From Pisaster brevispinus (taxonomy: Eukaryota; Echinodermata; Asteroidea; Forcipulatida; Asteriidae): a stretch of 64,000 nt of DNA. Under the pieces are notes generated by a model. It did not search any database. It was given only the letters and a program-made list of their open reading frames with translations, and was not told the origin of the DNA. A program made the translations under genes and the position numbers. Positions 35,294 through 48,563 of this stretch are shown here, piece after piece (positions within the stretch are counted from its first letter, which is position 1; each line of letters begins with the position of its first letter). Where the stretch lies: positions 25,883,299 to 25,947,298 of the forward strand of contig JAMKCF010000003.1 in the NCBI GenBank assembly GCA_023634235.1, written 5' to 3'.

Positions 35294-35490
35294 GGGCCCA
35301 ATTTCGTAGAACTGCTTTGAAGCAGAAAATTATGCTAAACAACTTCCTGATAAACAAAAATAGGGAGGATACGAGTCATGGACTGTACATGTCAGATGGT
35401 ATTTTTTTGCTGGTAACCTTTATTCCGGTAAGCATAATGTTGTTATGCTCAGCTACTTTTGTGCTTAAGCAGCTCTATAAAATTGGGTCC
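35294..35490. mobile_element. MITE-like element, GGGCCC inverted ends (R1 copy 2, 2nd)
   Basis: This is the duplicate of 4014-4201, with diverged inverted ends. Confidence 0.62.
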
Positions 35491-36655
35491 TGGTGTAAGT
35501 TTCACCCAGCTGCATATTCTGTGGCGAGACATTTTTCAAACAACCAAGAAGACGTGTTCACAAATTGAATTTGAATTATTGTCTCACTTATCTGCTTACA
35601 AGAACTGCCGTTCATTTTGGCACCTGCTCAGAGAAGAGTATGTGCCCTTTTCCAAACGTCGGCTCATGCTACATCTCCGGCTCTGGGTTCCGTTTGAAGT
35701 TGGAAACACCGTGCAAATTGTTCATTGCTCTAAAATGGAAGACGAAGCCCAAGCCGGAGCTGGAGCCCAAAGCCGACGTTTGGAGAAGACCCATATGACG
35801 AGTTGTGTTAGTGTTTCTTCAAATCTGCCAGGACGAAGTATAAGATATTGAAGTAATAAAAACGATGATGGGATGCCGTTCTTCTCCGCAAAGCTACAAT
35901 TAATCGCACAGCTTCGCATATCATTCCCATCCCTCAAGATCAAAAGAGTCAAATTATACAATTCTTCCCGATGTGAATGTACTTTTGATGAATTACATGG
36001 TCGAGAGTGAGCAAAACATTTGAACCATCTTGATAATTACTGAGCGCAATGACACCTTTAGTTCGTAAAGGTGGATTTCCGTGGACGCCTGATTATTGAG
36101 AAGCAAATCTGGTAGTCTTGATTCACAACGTCAGTTGGTAATTCCGAACCCTTGCGATACGCTTTCAAACACAACACAGGCTGGAGGCTAGTCTTGATTA
36201 GCGACCTTCATTTTGTTAACGCAGCGTCGTAGCTAAAGTAATTTTTTTATTTATTTATATTTTATTTATTTATTTATTTTAAATCTTCGGACAAAAGTAC
36301 ATAAAATTATACATTTAAAATTGTCCAGGTCAAGACAAAAGTTTTATAGATGTGTCAGACACAAGGGGGGCACAAGGGGGTACCGTTTTCTTCTAGGGGG
36401 CACTGCTGGAGAATCAATCATAAGTTCCATTTGCACTTATTAAGAAACTGGATCTTGATCTTCGTAATGGTGAGTTCCAAATTAGGAGGGGGGGGGGCAC
36501 CCGGGGGCACTGATGTCAATTGGGGGAGGGGGAGGGGGGCACGTGCCCCCGTGCCCCCCTAGTTCGCTACTGTGTTAACGCACATTCGCCGATATTGCAA
36601 CACGAATTACTGACCACAGCATGAATTCCTGGAGAAGAGAAATCTGTATCACACA

Positions 36656-37692
36656 AACATAAACATGTTTCTAGCCATATTTATAGACTTGCCCAGTCCA
36701 TCCGAGCCAGCTTTCAAAACAGTCGATTTTGCGCCATCTACCGGTGAATAATAAATCAAAACAGCGTCGTCAATCAGGACAGGCTAGCAGAGGGCTATAC
36801 GCAGCCTCGTTACCATGGGCAGCGCGCCGTATCGATACCTCTTGTCACTTACCCCGGGTAGGGATGTACTGAAAAACAGCGATGACTGGCTCTCAAAAGT
36901 GACTACTTTGCGTGCACGCTTTAAAAAAAAAACCCACTCATTTTGAAATACAACTAGTCTAAAGAAATATTCAAGACTGGGAATCTTCCATGTATCAACC
37001 CGACTCTATGTTAAATCAATAAAAATTAAACGTGTTCAACTATTATGTACAAAACCATTAGAACTATTATCGTGTGGATACAATTAATTACAGTTTAGTT
37101 GGTTTCGGTGGCAATATTATGTGGTGTACGCTGTTTAAAGAGCCATGGTCTCTAAAAAAAAAAAAAAAAAAAAAATCCCTACAAACAATAAACGTGTTTT
37201 CCTTGTGCTAAAAAATAACAGTGTGAGCCCAAAGATCGCGACCGCAAACTTTTTGGTATAAATACGCTTAACACAAAGTTGGATCAGACACTTGAACACT
37301 GACAGCGCACATGGATTTCTTACTTATATTCCAGCCTAACGATTATAATTTGAGCTATACCGCTGCAATAAAAGCTCAATGCAACCTAATGTAGATTTTG
37401 GTGTACCTTGTACTTCCTCATACTTGCTGGGATAACGTATTCATAATTGGTTGGATAGAAAAGACTGCAGAAACAAACTTTGTTAAGCTTGGTTCTGGTC
37501 CAGTGCTCGACAAAGGATAAAAAAATTATGTGCAAGAGGGTGTGGAAAGTTGAAAAGAGAATGAATTAACAATTTCACTGTGAGCCAAACATTGTTGTTA
37601 TATCGTCTGTGAAGTTCAACCACAAGCTGTCTTGTCTGAAAGTACGAGACTGCATACAGAGTAACATTGGTGGTTATTAGTTTGCCTTGAAA
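36656..37692. other. Upstream region of gene D
   Basis: 36780-36920 contains an inverted copy of a segment also at 59460-59590 (GGTATCGATACGGCG region). From 36930 on it is the conserved upstream block of genes C and E, with a long A run near 37158. The C-type TATA position reads TGTCTGAAAG. Confidence 0.6.
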
Positions 37693-39596
37693 ATGGACCC
37701 AGCATGTATAAAAATGACCGTGTTGGTCTTCGTAGCCGTCTTTGCGATGAGAGCAAGATCCCAAACTGAGCATAGCATTGGCTCATATACAACAAGCGAG
37801 ACTGAACGATGTGTGTGCCAGCCACACGTCACCATCAACCCGCCCGTTTGCGGACGCTCCGTTCCCGTGAACTCCGGTACCGGCTGCAACTGTACGACCA
37901 TCCAGGTTTCCTCCGAGCTAGAAGACACAAGACGTAAGATGGATGAGTTGCAGGTTGCAGTATCAACCAAACTAGAACTTGTTACCTCTGAACTAAGAAA
38001 CACTTCAGATCAATTGACAGACACGAGACGTCAACTGGGAGTCATGGGGCGTCAGGTGGGAGAGCTGCAGGAGTCAGTATCTGCGTTAACGACGCTCCTT
38101 AATGGTAGGTTTAGTTTGTTTGCAATCGTGGTCAGACTTGCAATACGAGCATACGTTTAAGTACCGTTGCATATTAAAACGATTACCGGTAATGCTTAAC
38201 ATTCATAAAAATACATTGAGCACTACTGAGGAAGTTAAATGTATTACTGTATAATCTCTTTCAAATGTTGCGCAACGATCATTAATATTGCATATTAATT
38301 ACTACAATGTATGTTGCCGTTTGAAATCATGAAAACATTTTTATTTGTTGTACTTTCTTAAAGAGAGTATCTCAATATCATCCACGTGTCTATGTTTTGT
38401 AAAATAAAGTCATAATCTCTATTACATGCAAAGGAGGTTTACTGGTGTGTACGAGATTGAACTGCTGTATTCCGGTCAGCCGTTCTTGGTGTACTGTGAC
38501 ATGGAGACAGACGGCGGAGGATGGACGGTAAGATAAATACATTATTGAACAAAGGAAATGTGAAAGGAATGCTCAATATTTGATGGTGTGAAGTATTTGC
38601 GTAAAGTCAAAGCCATTCAACTGTACGTGTTCTTTGACAGGTTTTCCAGCGGCGCCAGGACGGCAATGTGGATTTCTTTTTGGACTTTGCCAACTACAGC
38701 CGGGGCTTTGGGAATCTAGAGGGAGAGTTTTGGCTCGGAAATGACAACTTGCACCGTCTGACCGCTCAAAGCGAGTACGAACTCCGCATAGATTTATCGG
38801 ACTTCGAGAACGAGTCCAGGTATGCCGTCTATGACTCGTTCAGCATCGCCGATGTGAGTGACAACTACAGGCTGGCGGTGGGAAGTTACTCAGGAACCGC
38901 AGGTAATAAATCAATATTAATCCCGAAAATGTATTGAGACAAGGAACTAATGTTGCCTTTCTGATTGGTCTTTGTTTTAAAAAATCTTTCCCCGGAGTTC
39001 CACAGAGAAAATGAATTGAAAGAGGTGACGATGGTTCTGATTTCCTCGATGGTACACATTGAGTTTAAATTCACAGTTATCGAGAAAAGTACATGTTTAA
39101 TGTTGATTTATTGGGCTTAAAACATACACAAGTTTCTTTTCTCAGAGAAGTTATTAATAACTGTGAAGACAATTATATTAAGTTTTAATCGTTTTGATAG
39201 GCTGAGTTTAAATTAGACGAAAAGAAGTACTCCAAAACTAGAATAAGCGTCATATGAAATAAAATTAAATATCAATACAAATAAAAGAATAAAAAAGGTT
39301 ATCGCGCATCCTGTAAAATTAAAGGAACTTTTTTTGTTTCAGACGACTCGCTGAGCTACCACAATAACCGTCAGTTCTCTACTAAAGACCGAGACAACGA
39401 TGCATGGAGCGGGGACTGTGCCCAGTCACGCCACGGCGCCTGGTGGTACGGAAACTGCCACTATTCTAATCTTAACGGGGCGTATCTCAATGGGACCACG
39501 AGTGAACCTTATCGGGGAGTCGTTTGGGGTCGCTGGAAGGGGCAGTATTACTCCCTCAAAACCTCAGAGATGAAAATACGACCCACTCCGAAATAA
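37693..39596 (+). pseudogene. FReD gene D: broken by 58-nt deletion in exon 2
   Basis: Exon 1 (37693-38104) is open: signal peptide, the five-Cys NCT segment as in C, and a coiled-coil stalk with one [14 protein letters not shown] unit, 137 codons. Exons 3 (38641-38902) and 4 (39343-39596) are open with good splice sites; exon 4 begins after CAG with ACGAC, giving Asp. In exon 2 (about 38430-38526) a 58-nt stretch present in E, covering the DCSDI region with the first FReD Cys, is missing. Neither AAAG nor GGAG acceptor restores the phase needed to reach the GGGWT frame. It is therefore probably a recent pseudogene with otherwise intact exons. An unusual acceptor could rescue a shortened protein lacking the first Cys. 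Confidence 0.8.
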
Positions 39597-39902
39597 TAAC
39601 ACCATACCACTCACTGTGTTGCCGCTCACTGATTAAAGTCATACCAGTACCAATCCCCGAGATAAATAGTTTCCCTTTGAAATTATTTTAAAGTCGGGAA
39701 ATAAGCCACTAACCCAACATGTATCATTGTGATGGCCGTTATCGTGATAAAGTTTACATACAATCCTCAACTGCAGCCGTTTTTTTCTGCACTTTAACTT
39801 TTTTTTTGTTTTGATTGGTTATTTATTTACTTGTTTATTTATTCATTCATTCATTTTTTAAATTTTTTATATATCGATTGATTGATTGTTTTATTTGTTT
39901 GT

Positions 39903-39934
<32 letters not shown>

Positions 39935-41766
39935 TTATATATTTTTGTGGGTGTCAGATTATAGATCTTGTGAAAGTCCCTGCGTGGCCTGATCTCTAAC
40001 TATACACACTGACAAGGTTCCAGCAACGATGAAATGAAAGGGTGGGGCGCCACTTTGTGCGACCAATCTTGCAAGCCAGATGTGTTGAGCTTCCGGGCCC
40101 CATGAAAATATTAGGCTGTAGATTCTCTTAGGAGCCATGTGAGGTAATTATACCTACTTTTAAACTTCCATGTTCAGTACAGTACGCACTGCAAACCCCC
40201 GATAAGGTTCATACGTGCCTGACACCAAAATAATAGGCAAACGTCGTTATGCCAACCTGAGTACTACAACTTTAAACTTATTGGAATAATACTTGGGGGT
40301 AGGTCATGCATTTGACAGATTAGTGTAATTATGAGAAGTTATTGCAACCTGTAAGTTATTTGCTTCAACTTTTTAGGAGCCATGATAAATTTGGGCTTTA
40401 AAGTTGGTCCTATTTGTGTTGTGAAGTGGAGAAGTGCTTCTTGAAAACTGGCAGCAGGTCGATTTTGAAAAAAAACCCAACACAACAAAACTTTTAAAAA
40501 GGGGGTGTTGTTATTTTCCGGAGTATTTCATAAAATATCCCAATCGGCTGATCTGCGAAAAAATGACAGAAAATCCAAATTTTAGTTGTCTTAAATATGT
40601 TCGATTAATTTTCAAGAGGCTGAGAGACTTAAGTATTTCTTGAGTTATTTTGAGGCATTAGCATTTTTTGCTACCTTGGAAGTTTACTTAATGTGGAGCG
40701 TCCACACGACCCTAATGGATGCACCACACTAAGAAGGCAAACAATTTTGCACCAAACTGAATATCATAGTTAGTAGGCCCTCAAAATCTGTTTTTGGGGT
40801 CATGCAGTTAATAGATTGTGTAAGTATAACAGTTAATCACAACCTCTGGTAGTGAGGGTTTATTCGGCTGCAAAGACATTGCTCGGTGATTCATGTAACA
40901 ATCCCATGACGATGTTTTATTTTAATATTACACAACCCACATTCCCTCCTTCATGTTTACTTAGGCGCTTAATTATTTCTAAGTACTATAGGTCGTGCAT
41001 GATGTTTTGAAAGATGGGAGTGACATCCACGCTAACAGTCTCATGCGGCTTTCTCAGGTTGATTTTTCCAAATTATTTTGTCGAACTTATGGTGTTATTA
41101 ATTTTCTTTTTGGTTATTGAATTAATGGCCCAAATAAATAGTGACGTTTTGAGTCAACCCCGTGTTCCAAATTATGTATATGTTATTAAGTAAACCGCGG
41201 CGTACCGGCAAGATATTGACGAAATACAAACAATAACAAAGTGTACACGATGATTACTATTATTGGGTAGTAGTGATGGTGGTTGTCGTTGTTTAATTAA
41301 CACTCATCAGATTTTTTGACTAACCTTATCTTTAGTCATTTGAACTATTCCTGTAACCCCTATAACACGCCTAAAACTGTATGTCTAACTTAAATAACGT
41401 TGATCTTTATCATATATAATTTAAATTATACATGGTCTACGTTCACACAGTTACATTCTCCCACCAATAAGGGTGATGTTCTGGAGGGTATTCTATATTG
41501 TACAATGATAATATTCAATTAAGTAAGAAGTGTATTTATTATAAGCATTGGTAGTAAGCAGGGTGCCAATTACATTTGTGGGCTATTATACAACGATGGT
41601 ATTTTTTCGTTCACTTGTTAATTTCAGTAGTAAGAAGGTCGCGCTAATTTAATGGAGTACATAAACCTTCTCTAACTAATAGTTGATTGAGTTCTTAGAT
41701 AAAACTAACATAAAAGACGCTGTTCGACCAGCAGCCATACTTAACATTTTGTACTGCTGTTCTAAA

Positions 41767-41965
41767 AATGTTCATTGCTTGTCATCCTTGTCTGTTTCCT
41801 CCTCGCCGTTTTTACAACATATTGTGGTTTCCTGTTTGCTGTAGTCTCCAGGTTGGTGTTTTGGGGGAAAACCCTTCGCAACAGTCACCATTTCTCTTTA
41901 CCGCCTACCAGAACTAAACGTTTTTATAACAGCCCCATCCCATTTCTTACTTGAATTTGTTAAAC
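41767..41965 (+). pseudogene. Possible LINE reverse transcriptase C-terminal remnant
   Basis: The reading includes PPTRTKRFYNSPIPFLT-like residues, reminiscent of the C-terminal end of LINE ORF2 proteins in marine invertebrates, followed by AT-rich 3' UTR-like sequence. A better-preserved copy is at 58631-58834. No catalytic domain is present, so the assignment is tentative. Confidence 0.3.
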
Positions 41966-42555
41966 AAATGATTGCGGTGCTTTGGTCCTGGTAGCTTTTA
42001 ATGTTTTTATTGCCTTTGCTTCAAATTGTTTGTTTTGCTTTGTATATAAAAATGAATTTTAAATAACAATTATAATGTTTTTTAAAACGATTCATGTTTG
42101 TCTATTTACTACTTTTGTACCTTTTAGATTTTTGTAAGAACGCATCCAATTTGGCCTGCGTGCTACTTTGGACGCTGAAGTATTTCCATTAGGTAAAACA
42201 AATTCTATAGGTGGAGGATTGTTAAAACCTTATGCTTTTAATTGATCGAGTTCATGTACAAAATCAAGATGAATGAGAGAGGTCCGCCTCCCGTTCGCAA
42301 TACTCAGGAAGTACATTACAATAGAGAATGTATATCTCCAATGGTAATCTTTCAACATTCTGTCTCTAATGGGGGTTCTTCTGCACTGTGCCAATTACTA
42401 CCAAGTGTTATTTTTGTATCGAATATACTGATGATCTAAAACTTTATTCTGCTCTCGGTGCAAAATATAAATGACCATCCCCTTGTAATTTAATATTTCG
42501 TTTAATGTATTATTCAACGCTCATGTGCTTTTGTTGAGTTGATAAATCTTACCTT

Positions 42556-42625
42556 GTTCCAAGGGGTGATCGATCTCGCTGCGCCATTTTTTTTCCCAGC
42601 ATGCCTTTCTCGATCCTAACCATAG
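42556..42625. mobile_element. Palindromic mini-element (copy 3)
   Basis: This is the copy of 18977-19041 in R2 copy 2, with CCAAGGGGTGATCGATC and a TCGATCCTAACC end. Confidence 0.45.
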
Positions 42626-43014
42626 AGTTATATATATGAACTAGAGTGCACACTAGCCTAGTTATGCGGCAAGGACAGCGGCGGCCATTTTGTAAGTAGT
42701 CAAAAAACAACAACAACAACATCGATGCGTTTTAAAGCACGGAGAACAGCAACCGAGACTCGAGAGTAAGACAATTGCCCTTACACATGCCAACTTACGG
42801 GGTATTTTTAACAATGGTTTAATGGACCCCACAAGGTAATTTCAATAGGAACAATTGGGCCCCACAAGGGAATTCTTTAGAAAAGGGAATAATAGAACAA
42901 CAATAGCAGTACCTCACAAACCGGATCCGTAAGGTTGTGTGCGTACACTTTACAAATCGTCCAGTACTGTATTTTGTAAAGTGTAACCTCAACATGAAAA
43001 AGAACATCGTCAAA

Positions 43015-43090
43015 ATGCCCAAAAATGTGTGCCTGCTACGGATGTACGAATCGATGTTACAAAGAGAGAAAAACTTATTTTCATTCCTGA
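43015..43090 (+). pseudogene. THAP-domain remnant of P-element-like transposase (copy 2)
   Basis: In the frame reading CACYGCTNRCYKERKTYFHS the Cys and FH pattern of a THAP finger start is clear. One extra base in the preceding A run separates it from the ATG at 43015, and the donor seen in copy 1 (GTGAGT) is mutated to CTGAGT. It is dead. Confidence 0.55.
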
Positions 43091-43924
43091 GTGTTTTCTG
43101 GTTTATAGAAACCGGCTTAAATGCCAAATGTTGTTTTAAAAAAGATGATTTTGACCGAATCTAAGCTGGACGTTAATATACAAATACAGCCAGTTCAATG
43201 TTTGTTACGACACGTTAACATTATGTTATACTCCCATTATTACTGTACTTGTAATGTACAATTCTTGTAACTCTCAGACTAGTCTACTAGTGTACTGAAA
43301 TCCGAATATTGTGACAAAAATTGCTCTTCCTAATATTAGAATCACAGCTTTATTATAACGTCAAAAAATAATGTAGACGCTAGTTCAGCAACAACATTTC
43401 ATCATGCGACGTGAGTGAGCTCAAATATCTGTCTCTCGAGTTAACCTTAGTTTTATCAGATAATCAAAACACAGGTCATTTTATTTTTTACAACTTACCG
43501 GTGAAATTAATGTGCTATCCAGATTGTTCCCTTGGGAATGGCGATTGTACATTTGTAGACAATTGACTCTGGCTAAATAAGCATTTGTTAAAGACAAACT
43601 TTAATGTACGAGTACATTCTGCATCAAAACTTCATGTGTGAACTTTGTTGTTTAAAAGGTCAATGGCCGTTACTTCTGCTGTACACATTTTGTAATCGAT
43701 TGTCTTGTATAGTTTTTACATTGCAGATTGTACATGAGAATGATTGACCATAATTATTTGCAAAGTGTTACAGGCTGTTTAGCCAATTATCACCGCGCAT
43801 TGCCCTAGTTTGCAAGTCCATAAAGTGTATAAAAGGCAAGCTGCGAGTGCATTTTGCTGCTCTGTTTACCTACTCCAGAACAGAAGCCTGTGGCCGGAAG
43901 AGGATCTGCGCAGCCCCCTGCAGT

Positions 43925-44562
43925 ATTTAACAATTCATAGTTAGACGCACAGTATGCAAAATTGAGCCAATCAATCTGATAATATTAATTATACCAAGTG
44001 GATTAGTTGTGAATATTGATGATTGAAGTTTTGATAAATAAATAAGCATAATTCTCTTGTTGAAATTTAAAGAAACGTTTCAAAAACTAATTGTATTTAG
44101 CTGTTTTAAGAGCTAAAGAAATAATTAATGTAGATTTCTCAATCCTTCCCTGACCTGTCAATGATTAACTTCAAGATTATGTCCCTTAGTTTCCATAATC
44201 ATTAGACTCCTTAGGCCAATGCTCTCGTAAACAATAATCACCAAATCCAGCCAGTTATTTAACAATTCATAGTTAGACGCACAGTATGCAAAATTGAGCC
44301 AATCAATCTGATAATATTAATTATACCAAGTGGATTAGTTGTGAATATTGATGATTGAAGTTTTGATAAATAAATAAGCATAATTCTCTTGTTGAAATTT
44401 AAAGAAACGTTTCAAAGACTAAATTTATATGGCTATTTTAAGAGCTAGAGAAATAACTAATGTAGACTTCTCAATACTTCCCTGGGCTTTCAATGATTAA
44501 CTTCAAGATTATGCCCCTTAGTTTCCATAATCATCAGACTCCTTAGGCCAATGCTCTCCCTG
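43925..44562 (+). repeat. 332-bp local tandem duplication (R2 copy 2)
   Basis: Units are 43925-44256 and 44257-44562, matching the pair at 20128-20763. Confidence 0.85.
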
Positions 44563-45269
44563 GGAAGTGGGAAGTGGCGACAGGCAGCAAATCGGTGCTG
44601 GATTTTGCGGGGGGGGGGGGGGGGTTCTGGGGCATTTAGCAAAACTCCAAACGGCTGACCTGCCACAAATTGAAAATTTAAATCTGAAGTGTAGCTGTCC
44701 GGAAATATGTTTGATTTGTTTTAAAGAGGCTGAGAGACTTGAAATATTGTACAAGTATTTTTGAATATTTAGCATTTAGCGTTGGTTGCTATGGGAGTTC
44801 ATTTTTTAGTGTGGAGAACCATTCGAAGAAGACCCAGTTTGAAGGCCGCCCCCTATTGACGTCCTCAAGCATCACAGGGCAGTCCCAAAACTTGGCTTAT
44901 ACGACTCCGTATGTTTGCAGAATGTGAACTGCTGAAGGCCGCCCCCTATTGACGTCCTCAAGCATCACAGGGCAGTCCCAAAACTTGGCTTATACGACTC
45001 CGTACGTTTGCAGAATGTAAACTGCTCCAAATGTGATGACAGAGTCGGAGTTGGAGGCACAAGCCGAGGTTCGGGAAATGACCTATAACGGAGCGGTATG
45101 ACAACCTTTTAGTTGCAATACATTGCCAGTGTGACAGTAGATTCTGTCCCAGAAATTACCTCCCCCCCCCCCCCCCTGTGAACGGCATGCTAAATTCTTC
45201 TGATAGCGCCCTCTTTTGAATCAACCGCCTTCAGCGCTGGCCCTTGCTAATTTCCCATAATGGGAACTA

Positions 45270-45677
45270 AGGTACTCTGACAAACTTAAACAGTTTGCGG
45301 TTATCCTGCATTTCTACAGTGCTCAGGCATACGAGTTCTTGCGGGAGTTTCTCCATCTTCCTCACCCAGCCACCATTCACAAGTGGAGTTCAAGCATTAA
45401 TTGTCAACCTGGATTTCTCACAGAAGTAATCAACCATTTGCAACAGATGGTGAAAGATAACCCTCTGATGAAACACTGTGTTCTTGATGCAGTGGCGCTG
45501 AAGAAGGAAGTACCGTATGATCCAACTAGTGGTGGTTATTCAGGGTTTGTTGATTGTGGACAATTTCAGTCATCGTGCAGTGATGCTACGGAGACACTCG
45601 TATTTATGGTCATTGGTCTCACTGGTCACTGGAAGTTCCCTGTAGCATACTATCTAGCTGATCATTTTATCAGGTGA
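45270..45677 (+). pseudogene. P-element/THAP9-like transposase fragment (copy 2)
   Basis: The frame is longer than in copy 1: it runs from RYSDKLKQFAVILHFYSAQA through PGFLTEV, the DAVALKK Asp (with a 6-nt deletion just before it), GGYSGFVDCGQ and LTGHWKFPVAYYLADHF to a TGA. It is homologous to the central catalytic region of THAP9-type transposases. The upstream and downstream catalytic parts are absent, so it cannot be functional. Confidence 0.75.
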
Positions 45678-47960
45678 TGTTCAAGCTTGGACTCTGCGTG
45701 ACACCATCAAAAAAGAATCACAACATTTCACTCTGCCTTACTTTTGAGTAACAGTTTGATTTTAGCGTGTAATACATTTTTGTGAAGAACCAAATCACTT
45801 TTAAATCAGCCAAATCATTAGATATAGACCCTTTTGACTAAATAAAATCAATTCAAGCAAAATTGCATTTTGAGATGAGCCCACAAGTCTCTTTCTGCTC
45901 AATCAACCATTTCTTTGAATAACGCCCTTAGTTTACACAACTTAGCATGGGAATTCCTGGAGAGAGGGTCAATGTTGGATTGTGTTAGTTAAAAACAAAC
46001 CCCGGGTAGTGATAAGACATTTGGTATGCTATTTGGCTAGGTGCAGTTGTAGAACTTTGAATTTTTTTTATTTTTTGAAAAAAATGGCGAACTAATGACT
46101 TTTTAATTAAAAACTGTTACTCAATAGGTGAGCGATGGTGTCACGGAGGGTTAAATGTAAGGTCATAGATTGGTTAATACTCCTAAAACTGAAGCCCATA
46201 TAAACCGACTTTGTAAGAAGCGCTGCAGCTGTTACATTGAAAAAGGATTCCTTCGAAATATTATCGTTCGGATAATTGTTCGCCAAAAAAACATTTGAAT
46301 CTGCGAAACGATTCATGCACGAATCGTTTCTCAGATTCCTGAGAGTTGGTGTTCGTTTTGCAAATAGTGCGGCCAGAGATGCTATTGGTACCCACTGTCA
46401 CTTCGCTAAATGTTGAAGGATTCGCGTTCTACAGTGAAAATGATAATTGCTGTTTTCTCAGTATACACTGTATTTAAAACACTGTCCAATGTGTATCATC
46501 GATGATTGCTGCTTTGAAATCAGTAAAAGACTTATGACAGCTGAGGACCTTATTTGACACCGTGTAAAGATTATTAAAAAAATAAAACTAAAACAAACAT
46601 CAAAAAACATCAAAAACATCAAAAACATCAAAAAGGCAAATGCACAAACATGTATTCCCTTTCTAAATACATTTGCGGGAATGAAACTGATTTATCACTT
46701 TTGAAAAACAAAAGACCCCTAAAAGGGCAATTTGGGGCAAATGCAAAAATGTAGGTTCCTTTCAAGTTTCAGTTTCTCCTCTCAATACCTTTTCGGGATT
46801 GATATTGATTTATTACCTGCGGTTCCTGAGTAACTTCCCAAAGTTTAATGACCCAATCAATTCAATGTAAACACACCTAACTGGTGAAAAGGACAAATCG
46901 TTTCCGACTTTTGTGGCAAAAACTCGGAAATTCTTTAATGGAGCTTTCCCGTAATGTTTTTGAGCACCCATTCAAGGACTATTATGATGTTTAGTCCTGA
47001 TGGGTGTAATGCAGAGCCATCACAATCAAAGTGTGGTAGCTATTCCTGTTGAACTCCCTGAGTTGACCTAAATACTACATACAATTTCAGCCATGTGTGT
47101 TTGTACACTTCCTTGTTGATTGTTATTGTCAATTTTTACGCATTAGTACTTATAAACCCGGATCTGGCACAAGCCCAAACCAGTTCTCGTCTGCCAGAAT
47201 TTGAGTTTTTTATTCCAGCTCTTACATACAGCTTGTGTAGAATTAAATGTAAATAGCAAAACACTAAGAAACATATTGTGAACTAAAACCAAGTAATCAG
47301 TTAAAACAGAAACACAATACAATGCAGATAAGGACCACCAAGGGATACTGCAACATAAATGGAACGCATGATAAAAACAGGGATTCAAACTGTTTACCAA
47401 CCAGAGTGATCTAATGTAAACATGCAAAACATACATGCGTTCATGCAACACACACACATACAACTGTAATTAGTGTCGGATATCCAAGTATGTAACCCTG
47501 GGTTCACTTTTTATAGAAGCGGGAACAGAAAACAGTCAACAAATCATAGTCTATATTTATAAAGTTGTTATACCTCGGGAGAAGAACCCTAGAGTATGCA
47601 AATACATGCACGTGGTATGCTAATTTATTTCCCAAAAATATATGCAAACAAAGTATGCATAGGCGATTCTGTGTGTGTGTGTGTGTAATACTAGACAGGG
47701 ACTGTACAGGTAGACACACTCTAGAGTTTGATGAGGCAGCATTTACCTTGCTTAGCATGTAATAGCTCAGCTCAGTCATAGCTAGATAGTTATGCCTCAG
47801 GTGTAGGCCTACCACAACATCGTGGGATGAATGCCAGTTGGAAAACTGGTTCCCCGCTAAGGGCCAGCTTGGCCTTAATGATGTACGGAGCCTCTGTGGC
47901 ACCAAGTGTGGCACCAGTTTCAGGTCTGCGATTCCACAGTTGAAGTTGTAGAACGGTATA

Positions 47961-48563
47961 TGCGACCTTCCCCAATACGTCCTGTGTGGACATTGTCCGT
48001 TGTGGACATTAGGCGGGTGGACACCGTCCTGCGTGGATAGTCCAGCCGGTGGGGACTCCGAAACTACAGAAATTAAACGTGTTTTCTCTTGCTCAAAGCT
48101 AAAATGGAAACGACACAGCCTCTTTACATTTGGTGTTTTTTTGGGGGGTGTAAATATGCTAATCACAAAGTTGGATCAGACACTTGAACACTGACAGCGC
48201 ACTTGGGTTGCTTACTTATATTCAAGCCTAACGATTATAATTTGAGCTATACCGCTGCATTAAAAGCCCAATGCACCCTAATGTAGATTTTGATGTACAT
48301 TGTACTTCCTCTTACTTGCTGGGATAACGTATCCATATGGTTTGATAGAAAAGACGAAGAAACAAACTTTGTCGTGAGCTTGGCTCTGGTCCAGTGTTCG
48401 AAGAGGAAACAAAATTTGTTTATGTGCAAGGGGGAATGGAAAGTTGAGAATGAGTGATTATTGAGCCAAACATTGTTGCTCATTATTGTCTGTGAAGTTC
48501 AACCATAAGCCGTCTTGTCTAAAAGTACGAGATTGCCTTCCTAGTTTTGAGTTTGCCTTGAAA
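47961..48563. promoter_or_regulatory. Upstream region of gene E
   Basis: Positions 47990-48050 contain short imperfect repeats of GTGGACA/GTCC type at the block junction. From about 48070 it matches the upstream block of C and D. The C-type TATA position reads TGTCTAAAAG, so no clear TATA is present. Confidence 0.5.

Larger units (their letters stand above)
30954..36655 (+). repeat. Segmental duplication block R1, copy 2
   Basis: This is the duplicate of 1-5478. Copy-specific differences include a ~500-bp insert near 32575-33075 that starts like the GGGCCC-type MITE, the palindromic mini-element at 32007-32072, and a TTTA microsatellite at 36245-36285. No conserved coding sequence is seen. 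Confidence 0.85.
39597..47960 (+). repeat. Segmental duplication block R2, copy 2 (downstream of gene D)
   Basis: It is collinear with 16200-24540. It lacks both SINEs of copy 1 but has about 670 bp (41640-42310), including a LINE-like fragment, that is absent from copy 1 and shared with the E block. It carries ATTAAA at 39632-39637, P-element remnants (43015-43090, 45270-45677), the 332-bp and 93-bp tandem duplications, and a TG microsatellite near 47670. No host gene is seen. Confidence 0.85.
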
